5,739 nucleotides of DNA from Gemmatimonadales bacterium (GTDB taxonomy: Bacteria; Gemmatimonadota; Gemmatimonadetes; Palauibacterales; Palauibacteraceae). The position numbers and the translations under genes are program-made. The DNA lies in the NCBI GenBank assembly GCA_030608825.1, contig JAUWDL010000112.1:1-5739 (forward strand). Direction: 5' to 3'. The notes under the pieces are model-generated. The model was not told the origin of the DNA and did no database searches. It saw nothing but the letters and a program-made list of their open reading frames with translations. Position 1 is the first letter of the stretch; every line of letters starts with the position of its first letter. Shown here piece by piece: positions 1 through 5,195 of the stretch.

Positions 1-1418
1 AGCGCACGCAGGCCGTGTTTCAGTTCGGCCGCTCGCAGATGGAAGTGCTCGGCGAGAGGATCGAGTATACCGGCGGGATTCTGATAGCCACGCCGGCGGC
101 TTCTCCGGCGCTCATGGGCGTGGGTTACATCGTCGGCTACCGCGTCTCCGCCGTCCTTTTCAGCGGCGCCGTGATGGGCTGGCTGTTGCTCGTTCCTCTC
201 GCCGTCTTCCTCAACCCCGCCTTCGCCACGGGTTCGGCGGCGGCGGCGCCGTTCGCGGATCTCGCCAACGAGGTGTGGTCGAAGCAGATCCGCCCCCTGG
301 CCGTCGGCACGATGATCGTCGCGGCGTTCTATACGCTGTACTCCCTCAAGGACGCGCTCGTGTCGGGGATCCGGAAGGCGCTTCGCGACATAAACGTCAG
401 CGGCGGGGAGCAAGCGGCGCCGCGCACCGAGATCGATCTCGATATGCGCAAGGTGTTCGTGGCCGTCGGGGTGATGGCCGTGGCGACCTTCTTTCTCTAC
501 TACTTTTTTACCGAGTCCATCGGAGGCGCGCTTATCCTGACGGCGGTCATGGTCTTCCTCGGCTTTCTCTTCGCCGCCGTGGCCGGCTACCTGGTCGGAA
601 TGATCGGCAGCTCGAACAACCCGATCTCCGGTCTGACGCTGAGCGCGCTGGTCATCGCGGCCGTGCTTATGGTCTTCATGGGTGTGACCAGCATACAGGG
701 TGTGGCGGGCGTGCTCGGTGTGGCCGGGGTCGTCTGCTGCGCTTCCGGTGTGGCCGGCGACATGATGCAGGACCTGAAGGTCGGACACATCCTCGGCGGA
801 ACGCCGTGGAAGATGCAGATCGGCGAGATCATCGGGGTCATCGTCGCCGCGATGGTGCTCGCCTTCGCCCTCATGGCGCTGCACAACGCCTACACGATCG
901 GCTCGGCCGAGCTCCCGGCTCCCCAGGCGGGCCTGATGGCGCTCATGGCCAACGGGATCGTGGGGGGGGAGATGGCCTGGCCGCTGGTCATCGTCGGGAT
1001 GTTCTTCGCCGTCGGCCTGATCCTCATCAACGCGCCCTCGCCGATGCTGATCGCGGTTGGCATGTACCTGCCGTTCTTTTCGACGGCGGCGATCTTCGTG
1101 GGTGGGGTGATCCGCTGGGCGCTCGAGAAGATAGCGGACCGACGGAAGCTGAAGGAGGAGGAGAAGTCCCAGGCGGTGAATACCGGCGTGCTGCTCTCTT
1201 CCGGGTTCATCGCAGGCGAGTCCCTGATGGCGGTGGTTCTCGCCTTCCTCCTGTTGGGCGGCGACTTCGTCCCCTTCCTTCTGGTGCTCAAGGAGGCCGT
1301 CACGCCGAGCTGGGAGCCCAACTTCTGGATCAGCCTGCTCGCGTTCCCGGCCGTCTTCTACCTGCTGGTGTGGCTGCCGCTGAAACGGGTTCGCGTGGGC
1401 GGGATGGACGTCGAATAG
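1..1418 (+). CDS. OPT-family oligopeptide transporter, C-terminal part (5' end outside window)
   Basis: This is an inner-membrane transporter of the OPT family, which imports peptides or metal-chelate compounds by secondary transport. The substrate cannot be told from sequence. The frame is already open at the left edge (first full codon at 3) and is open for about 472 codons to TAG 1416-1418. Bacterial OPT proteins usually exceed 600 residues, so the GTG at 15 is probably an internal codon and the N-terminal part lies upstream. Counting from that codon, family-like motifs are NNPISGLT (201-208), GDMMQDLK followed by GGTP (about 248-264), PSPMLIAVGMYLPF (341-354) and SGFIAGESLM (396-405). About ten hydrophobic segments are visible, for example near 35-66, 145-165, 172-198, 207-247, 271-290, 323-365, 397-415 and 437-455. 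A charged cytoplasmic-type loop with an EEEK run lies near 374-386. The next gene begins 3 nt after the stop, so an operon is likely. Family assignment is firm; substrate is unknown. Confidence 0.9.
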   Translation, partial: RTQAVFQFGRSQMEVLGERIEYTGGILIATPAASPALMGVGYIVGYRVSAVLFSGAVMGWLLLVPLAVFLNPAFATGSAAAAPFADLANEVWSKQIRPLAVGTMIVAAFYTLYSLKDALVSGIRKALRDINVSGGEQAAPRTEIDLDMRKVFVAVGVMAVATFFLYYFFTESIGGALILTAVMVFLGFLFAAVAGYLVGMIGSSNNPISGLTLSALVIAAVLMVFMGVTSIQGVAGVLGVAGVVCCASGVAGDMMQDLKVGHILGGTPWKMQIGEIIGVIVAAMVLAFALMALHNAYTIGSAELPAPQAGLMALMANGIVGGEMAWPLVIVGMFFAVGLILINAPSPMLIAVGMYLPFFSTAAIFVGGVIRWALEKIADRRKLKEEEKSQAVNTGVLLSSGFIAGESLMAVVLAFLLLGGDFVPFLLVLKEAVTPSWEPNFWISLLAFPAVFYLLVWLPLKRVRVGGMDVE

Positions 1419-1421
1419 ACC

Positions 1422-1817
1422 TTGCGCAGGCCGCGCCGCGCGGCGAGGGGTCGAGAGGGCCCGGACCGCGGAAGGGAACCGCTCGGGGACGTCAACCTGC
1501 TGGACCTCACCCCGGTCCGAGAGGCCGAGTGGAAGGACGTGGACGGTTGGGTGGTGCTTGAACGCCCACCACCCAGCCGCGGTGGCCTCCGGGGTCTGGG
1601 GGATCGCCTCTCCTTCGCCATGGCGGCGCGACGAATTCGTCTCGATGACCTCGGCAGCTGTTCGTGGAGGTGTTTCGATGGCGAAACGACGGTGGGGGAG
1701 GCGTGTGCCGTCCTCCGTGAGCGGTTCGGAGATCCCATCGAACCGGTAGAGGAGAGGCTCGGGCGCTTCGTGCGCTATCTGCACCAGGATGGCTTTCTCT
1801 CGTACCGTGAGGAGTAG
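1422..1817 (+). CDS. PqqD-like small protein (RiPP recognition element fold)
   Basis: The protein is 131 aa if translation starts at TTG 1422. From about residue 41 to the end it resembles the PqqD family: a beta strand (GWVVLERP, 42-49), then RRIRLDDLGS and FDGETTVGEA (70-94), a helix through VLRERFG (97-103), and a final helix ending in HQDGFLSY (109-128). PqqD and related recognition-element domains bind leader peptides and present them to modifying enzymes such as radical-SAM proteins. No such enzyme or precursor is visible here, so a peptide-binding role is inference. The start is uncertain. TTG 1422 is 3 nt past the upstream stop but has no good ribosome site, and the first 18 residues are Arg-rich (8 Arg) and unlike the family. 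Homologous sequence seems to begin near NLLDLTPV (25-32), where only GTC and CTG codons occur. The protein contains Cys80, Cys84 and Cys95. It sits between the transporter and peptidase genes with 3-nt gaps on each side, which implies joint expression. Confidence 0.75.
   Translation: MRRPRRAARGREGPDRGREPLGDVNLLDLTPVREAEWKDVDGWVVLERPPPSRGGLRGLGDRLSFAMAARRIRLDDLGSCSWRCFDGETTVGEACAVLRERFGDPIEPVEERLGRFVRYLHQDGFLSYREE
1434..1445. repeat. 12-bp perfect GC palindrome near the PqqD-like gene start
   Basis: The 12 bases CGCCGCGCGGCG read the same on both strands, centred between 1439 and 1440. They lie 12 nt inside the PqqD-like frame if TTG 1422 is the start, or in its leader if translation begins later. 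In very GC-rich DNA such a palindrome can arise by chance, and it also fits an Arg/Ala-rich reading. It could form a small hairpin that affects translation start. Confidence 0.35.
1544..1579 (+). other. Strong hairpin inside the PqqD-like gene
   Basis: TGGGTGGTG at 1548-1556 is exactly complementary to CACCACCCA at 1567-1575, with a 10-nt loop. The pairing extends outward through a T-G wobble and three further base pairs (1544-1546 with 1577-1579), giving about 13 bp. It lies within codons for the first beta strand and the Pro-rich turn. There is no T tract after it, so it is not a standard terminator. It may slow ribosomes, stabilise the message, or be accidental. Confidence 0.4.
1809..1814 (+). 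promoter_or_regulatory. Ribosome binding site for the M14 peptidase gene
   Basis: GAGGAG lies 6 nt before the GTG at 1821 and within the last codons of the PqqD-like gene, whose stop is 1815-1817. It fixes the non-ATG start of the peptidase and indicates translational coupling to the preceding gene. Confidence 0.75.
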
Positions 1818-1820
1818 GCC

Positions 1821-4355
1821 GTGAAGAGCCGATTCCCCGCCGTCTTCGGTCTACTTCTCGCTCTGAGCGCGACCCTCGGCCGGGCCCAGGAGATCCCCTC
1901 TCCGGCCGATTTCCTCGGGTACGGTCCCGGAGAGCGCTTCACCGACACCCAGGGTGTGTTCCGCTACGCCAGCCGCCTTGCGGAAGCCTCTCCTCGCGTG
2001 CAGCTCGTGCGTTACGGAGAGACGCCCGAGGGCCGCCCGCTTATCCTCCTGGTGTTGGCCCGGGAGGATCGGACCGACGGACTCGACGAGATACGGGCAC
2101 GCATCGACGAGCTTCGCGGTCCCGGGCTGCCGGAGTCCCGCGCGACGGAGATCGCCCGAGGGACACCGGCCGTGGCCTGGCTGGCCTACGGGGTGCACGG
2201 CGACGAGCCCTCCTCGACCGAGGCTGCGCTCTGGACGGCCTACGACCTCGCCGTGGACGCGACCGAGGCTGCCGGGATCCTGGATTCCCTCGTCGTGCTG
2301 ATCGACCCGATGCTGAATCCGGATGGCCGGGATCGGTACGTGCATTGGTACCGGAGTGCGAAAGCCGATCCTCCCAACCGGTACGCGGATGCCTACGAGC
2401 ATACTCCCCCCTGGCCGGGGGGTCGGTACAACCACTATCTGTTCGACCTGAACCGAGATTGGGCGTGGGCCGTGCAACCGGAGACCCGGGCCCGCCTGGC
2501 CCATTACGGTCGCTGGAATCCCCAGGTGCTCGTGGACTTCCATGAGATGTCCCACACCAGCTCCTACTTCTTCTTTCCGCCGGCGGAGCCCGTGAACCCG
2601 GTCTATCCCCCCTCCATGGCGGAATGGGGAGAGTACTTCGGCCGGGCCAACGCCCGTGAGTTCGACCGGAGACGGTGGCTCTACTACACGGAGCAGACCT
2701 TCGATCTCTTCTACCCTGGGTACGCAGACAGCTGGTCCAGCCTCACGGGCGCGATCGGAATGACCTACGAGCAGGCGGGCAGCCGGCGCGCGGGCCTCGC
2801 GGTTCGCCGTCCCGACGGCACGGTACTCACGCTGGCGGATCGTCTGGCGCATCATCGGATTGCCGGTCTCACCACGCTTCGTGCCGCGGCCGAGCGCAAG
2901 ACCGGGCTTCTCGAGGATTACGCGGCGTTCCATCGGGACGGCGGAGGAGGGCCCGACTTCCTCCTGGTGCCAGCCGGGAACCCCGAGGCGGTCGACGGCC
3001 TTGTCGCGCTGCTCTTGAACCAGGGCATCGTCGTCGAGAGGAGCGTGCGCTCGTTCGGCGCCACCGCGTCCCCCTACGTCGGATACGCGGAGCGGACGGA
3101 GTTCCCGGTGGGGACGTACCGGGTTCCGGGGAGGCAGCCGCGCAGCCGGCTGGCGCGCACGCTCCTCCAGGCGGAGACGCCGTTCGACGGAACCGGCATT
3201 CAGCACAGCTACGACATCACGGCCTGGTCTCTCCCCTACGCGTTCGGAGTCGAGGCACACACGGCCACGGGGCTCGAGGCAGCGGCCTTCGAGCCGGTGA
3301 CGTCAGAGCCGTCTGCGGACCCTGCCTCGGTGGGACCGCGGCAACCCGCGTACGGCTATCTGGTGCCCCCGGGATTCGCCGCTGCCGGGCCCCTGCACCG
3401 CTACGCGGCGAGTGGGGGAAGGGCGTACGCGCTGCAGGAGGCTTTCGAGACGGAGGGACGGCGTTGGCCTCCCGGCACCGTCTTCCTCCCATCTGACGAT
3501 TCCACGGAGGCACGGATGCGAAGAGCCGGGCTGACCCGGCTGGCCACGCCGGCGAGCAGCGGCCGCTCCACCTCCGGTCTCGACCTCGGAAGCGACCGCT
3601 CTTTGGCCCTCGAAGCGAGCCGCATCGCCGTGCTCATGGGCGATGGGATCTCGCCGACATCGTACGGGCAGATCTGGTACCTGCTCGAGCGCGGCCTCGC
3701 GATTCCGTTCGACCCGCTTCCCACCGAGGGCCTCACGGCCCGGCAGCTGGCGCGCTACGATGTTCTCGTGGCCCCACCGGCCCGCTCCTCCGTGTACGAT
3801 CGACGCCGGGACCTGCTCGCCGAGTGGGTGGAGAGTGGCGGGACCCTGGTGGCGATGGGGGAAGCGGCGCGCTGGACCGCCGGCGCGATCGCCGATCTCG
3901 CCGTTCGGGAGGAGGACACCACGGCCGTCTCGGACGCCGAGCGGCTGCGTCGCGCCCTCCGCACCCGACAGGAGCGCCGCAGCGAACGGTGGGAGGACGC
4001 CGTGACCGGCGTGATCCTACCAGCCCGCGCGGACCCGGAGCACCCCCTGGCCTGGGGGACGGCCGCAGGAGACCCGGACGGTCTCTACTTTGTGCTCCAC
4101 CGTACGGATCTCTCGTTCGAGCCTGACGATCGCTCCGAGGCGGTGATCTACTTTCCGCTGGACGTGAGCGAGGTGAGCGGCGTCATCGGCGAGCAAAAGC
4201 TGGATCAGGTCGCCGGCTCGTCGTGGCTCGCGACCCGTGCGATCGGCGAGGGACGGGTCGTTCTCTTCGCCGATGACCCCCTGTTCCGCCTCTTCTGGCG
4301 CTCGGCCTTCGCCACCTTCACCAACTCGCTTCTCTACGGCCCCCTCCTCCGCTGA
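1821..4355 (+). CDS. Secreted M14-family zinc carboxypeptidase-like protein with C-terminal GATase-like region
   Basis: The 844-residue protein starts at GTG 1821 behind a good GAGGAG. Residues 1-22 form a Sec signal peptide: a basic start, the core FGLLLALSATL, and a likely cut after GRA22 before QE. Export to the periplasm or beyond is expected. The M14 domain spans about 40-360. Zinc ligands are His126 and Glu129 in GVHGDEPSS, and His241 in VDFHEMSH. Substrate-binding residues are Asn211-Arg212 in FDLNRDW, and the catalytic Glu is Glu317 in MTYEQAGS. NPDGR is at 166-170. All key residues of an active metallocarboxypeptidase are therefore present. About residues 600-685 look like a class-I glutamine-amidotransferase/ThuA-type fold: RIAVLMGDG, then YDVLVAPP, then WVESGGTLVAMG. 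The catalytic Cys of that class is absent, and the whole protein has no cysteine. The C terminus (GRVVLFADDPLFR, 811-823) resembles the end of large bacterial M14 proteins. It is probably an exopeptidase on peptides, perhaps feeding the adjacent OPT transporter; specificity is unknown. Confidence 0.92.
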   Translation: MKSRFPAVFGLLLALSATLGRAQEIPSPADFLGYGPGERFTDTQGVFRYASRLAEASPRVQLVRYGETPEGRPLILLVLAREDRTDGLDEIRARIDELRGPGLPESRATEIARGTPAVAWLAYGVHGDEPSSTEAALWTAYDLAVDATEAAGILDSLVVLIDPMLNPDGRDRYVHWYRSAKADPPNRYADAYEHTPPWPGGRYNHYLFDLNRDWAWAVQPETRARLAHYGRWNPQVLVDFHEMSHTSSYFFFPPAEPVNPVYPPSMAEWGEYFGRANAREFDRRRWLYYTEQTFDLFYPGYADSWSSLTGAIGMTYEQAGSRRAGLAVRRPDGTVLTLADRLAHHRIAGLTTLRAAAERKTGLLEDYAAFHRDGGGGPDFLLVPAGNPEAVDGLVALLLNQGIVVERSVRSFGATASPYVGYAERTEFPVGTYRVPGRQPRSRLARTLLQAETPFDGTGIQHSYDITAWSLPYAFGVEAHTATGLEAAAFEPVTSEPSADPASVGPRQPAYGYLVPPGFAAAGPLHRYAASGGRAYALQEAFETEGRRWPPGTVFLPSDDSTEARMRRAGLTRLATPASSGRSTSGLDLGSDRSLALEASRIAVLMGDGISPTSYGQIWYLLERGLAIPFDPLPTEGLTARQLARYDVLVAPPARSSVYDRRRDLLAEWVESGGTLVAMGEAARWTAGAIADLAVREEDTTAVSDAERLRRALRTRQERRSERWEDAVTGVILPARADPEHPLAWGTAAGDPDGLYFVLHRTDLSFEPDDRSEAVIYFPLDVSEVSGVIGEQKLDQVAGSSWLATRAIGEGRVVLFADDPLFRLFWRSAFATFTNSLLYGPLLR

Positions 4356-4365
4356 CGGGGCGGTT

Positions 4366-4394
4366 CTGCCGGCATGGCAGCGACATGCCGGCGG
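4366..4394 (+). terminator. Hairpin after the peptidase gene, possible terminator
   Basis: GCCGGCATG at 4368-4376 pairs perfectly with CATGCCGGC at 4384-4392 around a 7-nt loop. One T-G wobble and one C-G pair extend the stem to 11 bp. It begins 10 nt after the peptidase stop codon. The following bases (CTGTTCCTTC) are only moderately T-rich, so it is a weak match to an intrinsic terminator. It would separate the peptide operon from the heat-shock genes. It might instead act as a 3' stabiliser. Confidence 0.45.
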
Positions 4395-4470
4395 CGCTGT
4401 TCCTTCGCGCCTTGTTGGCGGGCGGAAGCCGCTTATCGGCAGGAATGGCGGGCCTTCACGGGCACGGGCC

Positions 4471-4500
4471 TTGCCCCCTGGAACTCAGGAATCATCTAAT
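4471..4500 (+). promoter_or_regulatory. Tentative promoter for the Hsp20 gene
   Basis: TTGCCC (4471-4476) and TCTAAT (4495-4500) resemble housekeeping -35 and -10 hexamers (4/6 and 5/6 matches to TTGACA and TATAAT) with an 18-bp spacer. A start site about 7 nt downstream would fall at roughly 4507, inside the Shine-Dalgarno sequence, giving an almost leaderless message. Because that is awkward, the assignment is weak. I found no CIRCE (TTAGCACTC inverted repeat) or HAIR-type element here. The rest of 4395-4470 holds only short GC hairpins. Confidence 0.25.
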
Positions 4501-4503
4501 CTG

Positions 4504-4509
4504 GGAGGG
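4504..4509 (+). promoter_or_regulatory. Ribosome binding site deciding the Hsp20 start
   Basis: GGAGGG lies 4 nt before the ATG at 4514 and only 1 nt before the ATG at 4511. The spacing favours 4514 as the initiator. An in-frame ATG at 4385 sits inside the preceding hairpin without a ribosome site and is not a good start. Confidence 0.6.
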
Positions 4510-4513
4510 CATG

Positions 4514-5113
4514 ATGCGGGAGCACGATGATCACGATGATAGAGAGGGGCAGGAAGAGGAGCAGGAGCCGTCCGTCGGTGAGGCTCGCTCGGAGGGTGAG
4601 GCGACGGGCGGAGAATCGGAGCCGGATGCCGGAGAGCCGGCGTCCGAGAGCGGCGGATCCGACGACGACGACGGTCGGTCGAAGAGGGACGTCAGGAGGG
4701 ACGCCTGGGAGAAGGGCCTCTCGGAGTTTCAGGATGTCGTCGGGGACATCCTCGGGAGCATCCGCAACATCCCCGCGGTCGGAGGACGGTATCCTCGACA
4801 TGACTTGATCCGGGTCCCCGGCGAGGGGTACTGGGTGTTCATGGATCTGCCGGGCGTTGAAAAGGCCGACCTGGAGGTCACGACTGCAGGAGATGACCTC
4901 AGGGTGGCGGGAGAGCGCCGGCGACCCGAGCTACCGGAGGAGAGCGAGGTGCTCGGGTCCGGGCGCGACTACGGCCGCTTCGAGCGGGAGATGCGGATGC
5001 CCGGTGACGTGGACCACACCCGCATCCGTGCCAAGCTGGAGAGCGGCGTGCTGAAGCTCGTGTTGCCGCGGCGAAGAGAGGCGGAGCGCACTCGCGTGGA
5101 GATCGAGGAGTGA
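4514..5113 (+). CDS. Hsp20 / alpha-crystallin small heat-shock protein with acidic N-terminal tail
   Basis: This is a 199-residue cytoplasmic holdase chaperone that binds unfolding proteins without ATP. The alpha-crystallin domain covers about residues 97-187. It includes FMDLPGVEKADLEV (109-122), a strand at DDLRVAGERR (127-136), the loop with RDYGRFEREMRMP (151-163), and the diagnostic ESGVLKLVLPRR (176-187). The C-terminal VEI (195-197) matches the I-x-I/V motif that docks neighbouring subunits in sHsp oligomers. The N-terminal arm is unusual: 22 of the first 53 residues are Asp or Glu against three Arg, with HDDHDD, EEE and DDDD runs. It looks disordered rather than hydrophobic as in most Hsp20s. 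A likely amphipathic helix follows at about 63-84 (AWEKGLSEF to GSIR). The protein has no cysteine. ClpB is encoded 82 bp downstream, matching the known co-operation of sHsps with the ClpB/DnaK disaggregase. The start could instead be ATG 4511, adding one Met. Confidence 0.92.
   Translation: MREHDDHDDREGQEEEQEPSVGEARSEGEATGGESEPDAGEPASESGGSDDDDGRSKRDVRRDAWEKGLSEFQDVVGDILGSIRNIPAVGGRYPRHDLIRVPGEGYWVFMDLPGVEKADLEVTTAGDDLRVAGERRRPELPEESEVLGSGRDYGRFEREMRMPGDVDHTRIRAKLESGVLKLVLPRRREAERTRVEIEE
4523..4540 (+). repeat. Perfect 9-bp tandem repeat encoding HDD-HDD
   Basis: CACGATGAT occurs twice back to back, in frame with the Hsp20 gene, and encodes His-Asp-Asp twice right after the start. It is part of the acidic tail and suggests that this part of the gene grew by slippage or small duplication. 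Confidence 0.7.
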
Positions 5114-5125
5114 CCGCGCCTAATG

Positions 5126-5170
5126 TGATAACGCACATCATATGATAACACATAAGCAACTGTAGCACAT
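5126..5170 (+). repeat. Degenerate direct repeats, TGATAAC(G)CACAT type
   Basis: Copy 1 is TGATAACGCACAT (5126-5138). Copy 2 is TGATAACACAT (5143-5153), which shares TGATAAC exactly at a 17-bp offset. Copy 3 is a weaker TGTAGCACAT (5161-5170), 18 bp further on. CACAT thus recurs at 5134, 5149 and 5166. Offsets of 15-18 bp are longer than one helical turn (about 10.5 bp) but not clean multiples of it. The repeats could be binding sites for a transcription factor or relics of a small duplication. Confidence 0.5.
5137..5146. repeat. 10-bp perfect palindrome
   Basis: ATCATATGAT is identical on both strands and lies exactly between the two best direct-repeat copies, sharing bases with both. It is a candidate dimeric protein-binding site overlapping the TATGAT hexamer. 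Confidence 0.5.
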
Positions 5171-5177
5171 GACGCTA

Positions 5178-5183
5178 TAGGAG
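5178..5183 (+). promoter_or_regulatory. Ribosome binding site for clpB
   Basis: TAGGAG ends 12 nt before the ATG at 5196, which is longer than the usual spacing. An in-frame TAG at 5178-5180 and the homology starting at once after the ATG leave 5196 as the only sensible start. Confidence 0.55.
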
Positions 5184-5195
5184 TTATACGAACGC

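Larger units (their letters stand above)
5114..5195 (+). promoter_or_regulatory. AT-rich intergenic island, probable clpB control region
   Basis: The 82 bp between hsp20 and clpB are sharply AT-rich: 44 of the 70 bases in 5121-5190 are A or T, against about one-third in the flanking genes. The stretch contains TATGAT (5141-5146), which resembles a -10 hexamer but has no good -35 partner 17 bp upstream. It also contains repeated TGATAAC and CACAT words, an ATGTG-N6-CACAT inverted repeat (5123-5138) and a 10-bp palindrome. No CIRCE, HAIR or clear sigma-32 element is visible. I infer a promoter or operator for clpB, with the regulator unknown. Confidence 0.5.

Noticed and set aside
15..17. GTG at 15 as the true start of the OPT gene
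   Set aside because: The frame is open to the left edge, the protein would be far shorter than family members, and family-like sequence begins at once.
275..1561. Long +frame reading of 428 codons overlapping the OPT gene
   Set aside because: Composition is Arg/Gly/Asp-rich with no domain pattern. It is an out-of-frame shadow of the OPT gene, whose own frame shows membrane segments and family motifs.
1851..3260. Antisense reading of 469 codons opposite the M14 peptidase
   Set aside because: It is a typical GC-rich antisense shadow with no recognisable motif, while the + strand has a complete catalytic residue set.
4385..4513. N-terminal extension of Hsp20 from the ATG at 4385
   Set aside because: That ATG is inside the hairpin and lacks a ribosome site. 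The extension is unlike Hsp20, and GGAGGG at 4504-4509 points to 4514.
5124..5137. CRP-type binding site (TGTGA...TCACA)
   Set aside because: The TGTG and CACA arms are 6 nt apart rather than the 8 nt of CRP sites, and the inner A/T positions do not fit.
5114..5195. CIRCE or HspR (HAIR) heat-shock operator before clpB
   Set aside because: I could not find TTAGCACTC-N9-GAGTGCTAA or CTTGAGT-N7-ACTCAAG in the gap, even allowing a couple of mismatches.
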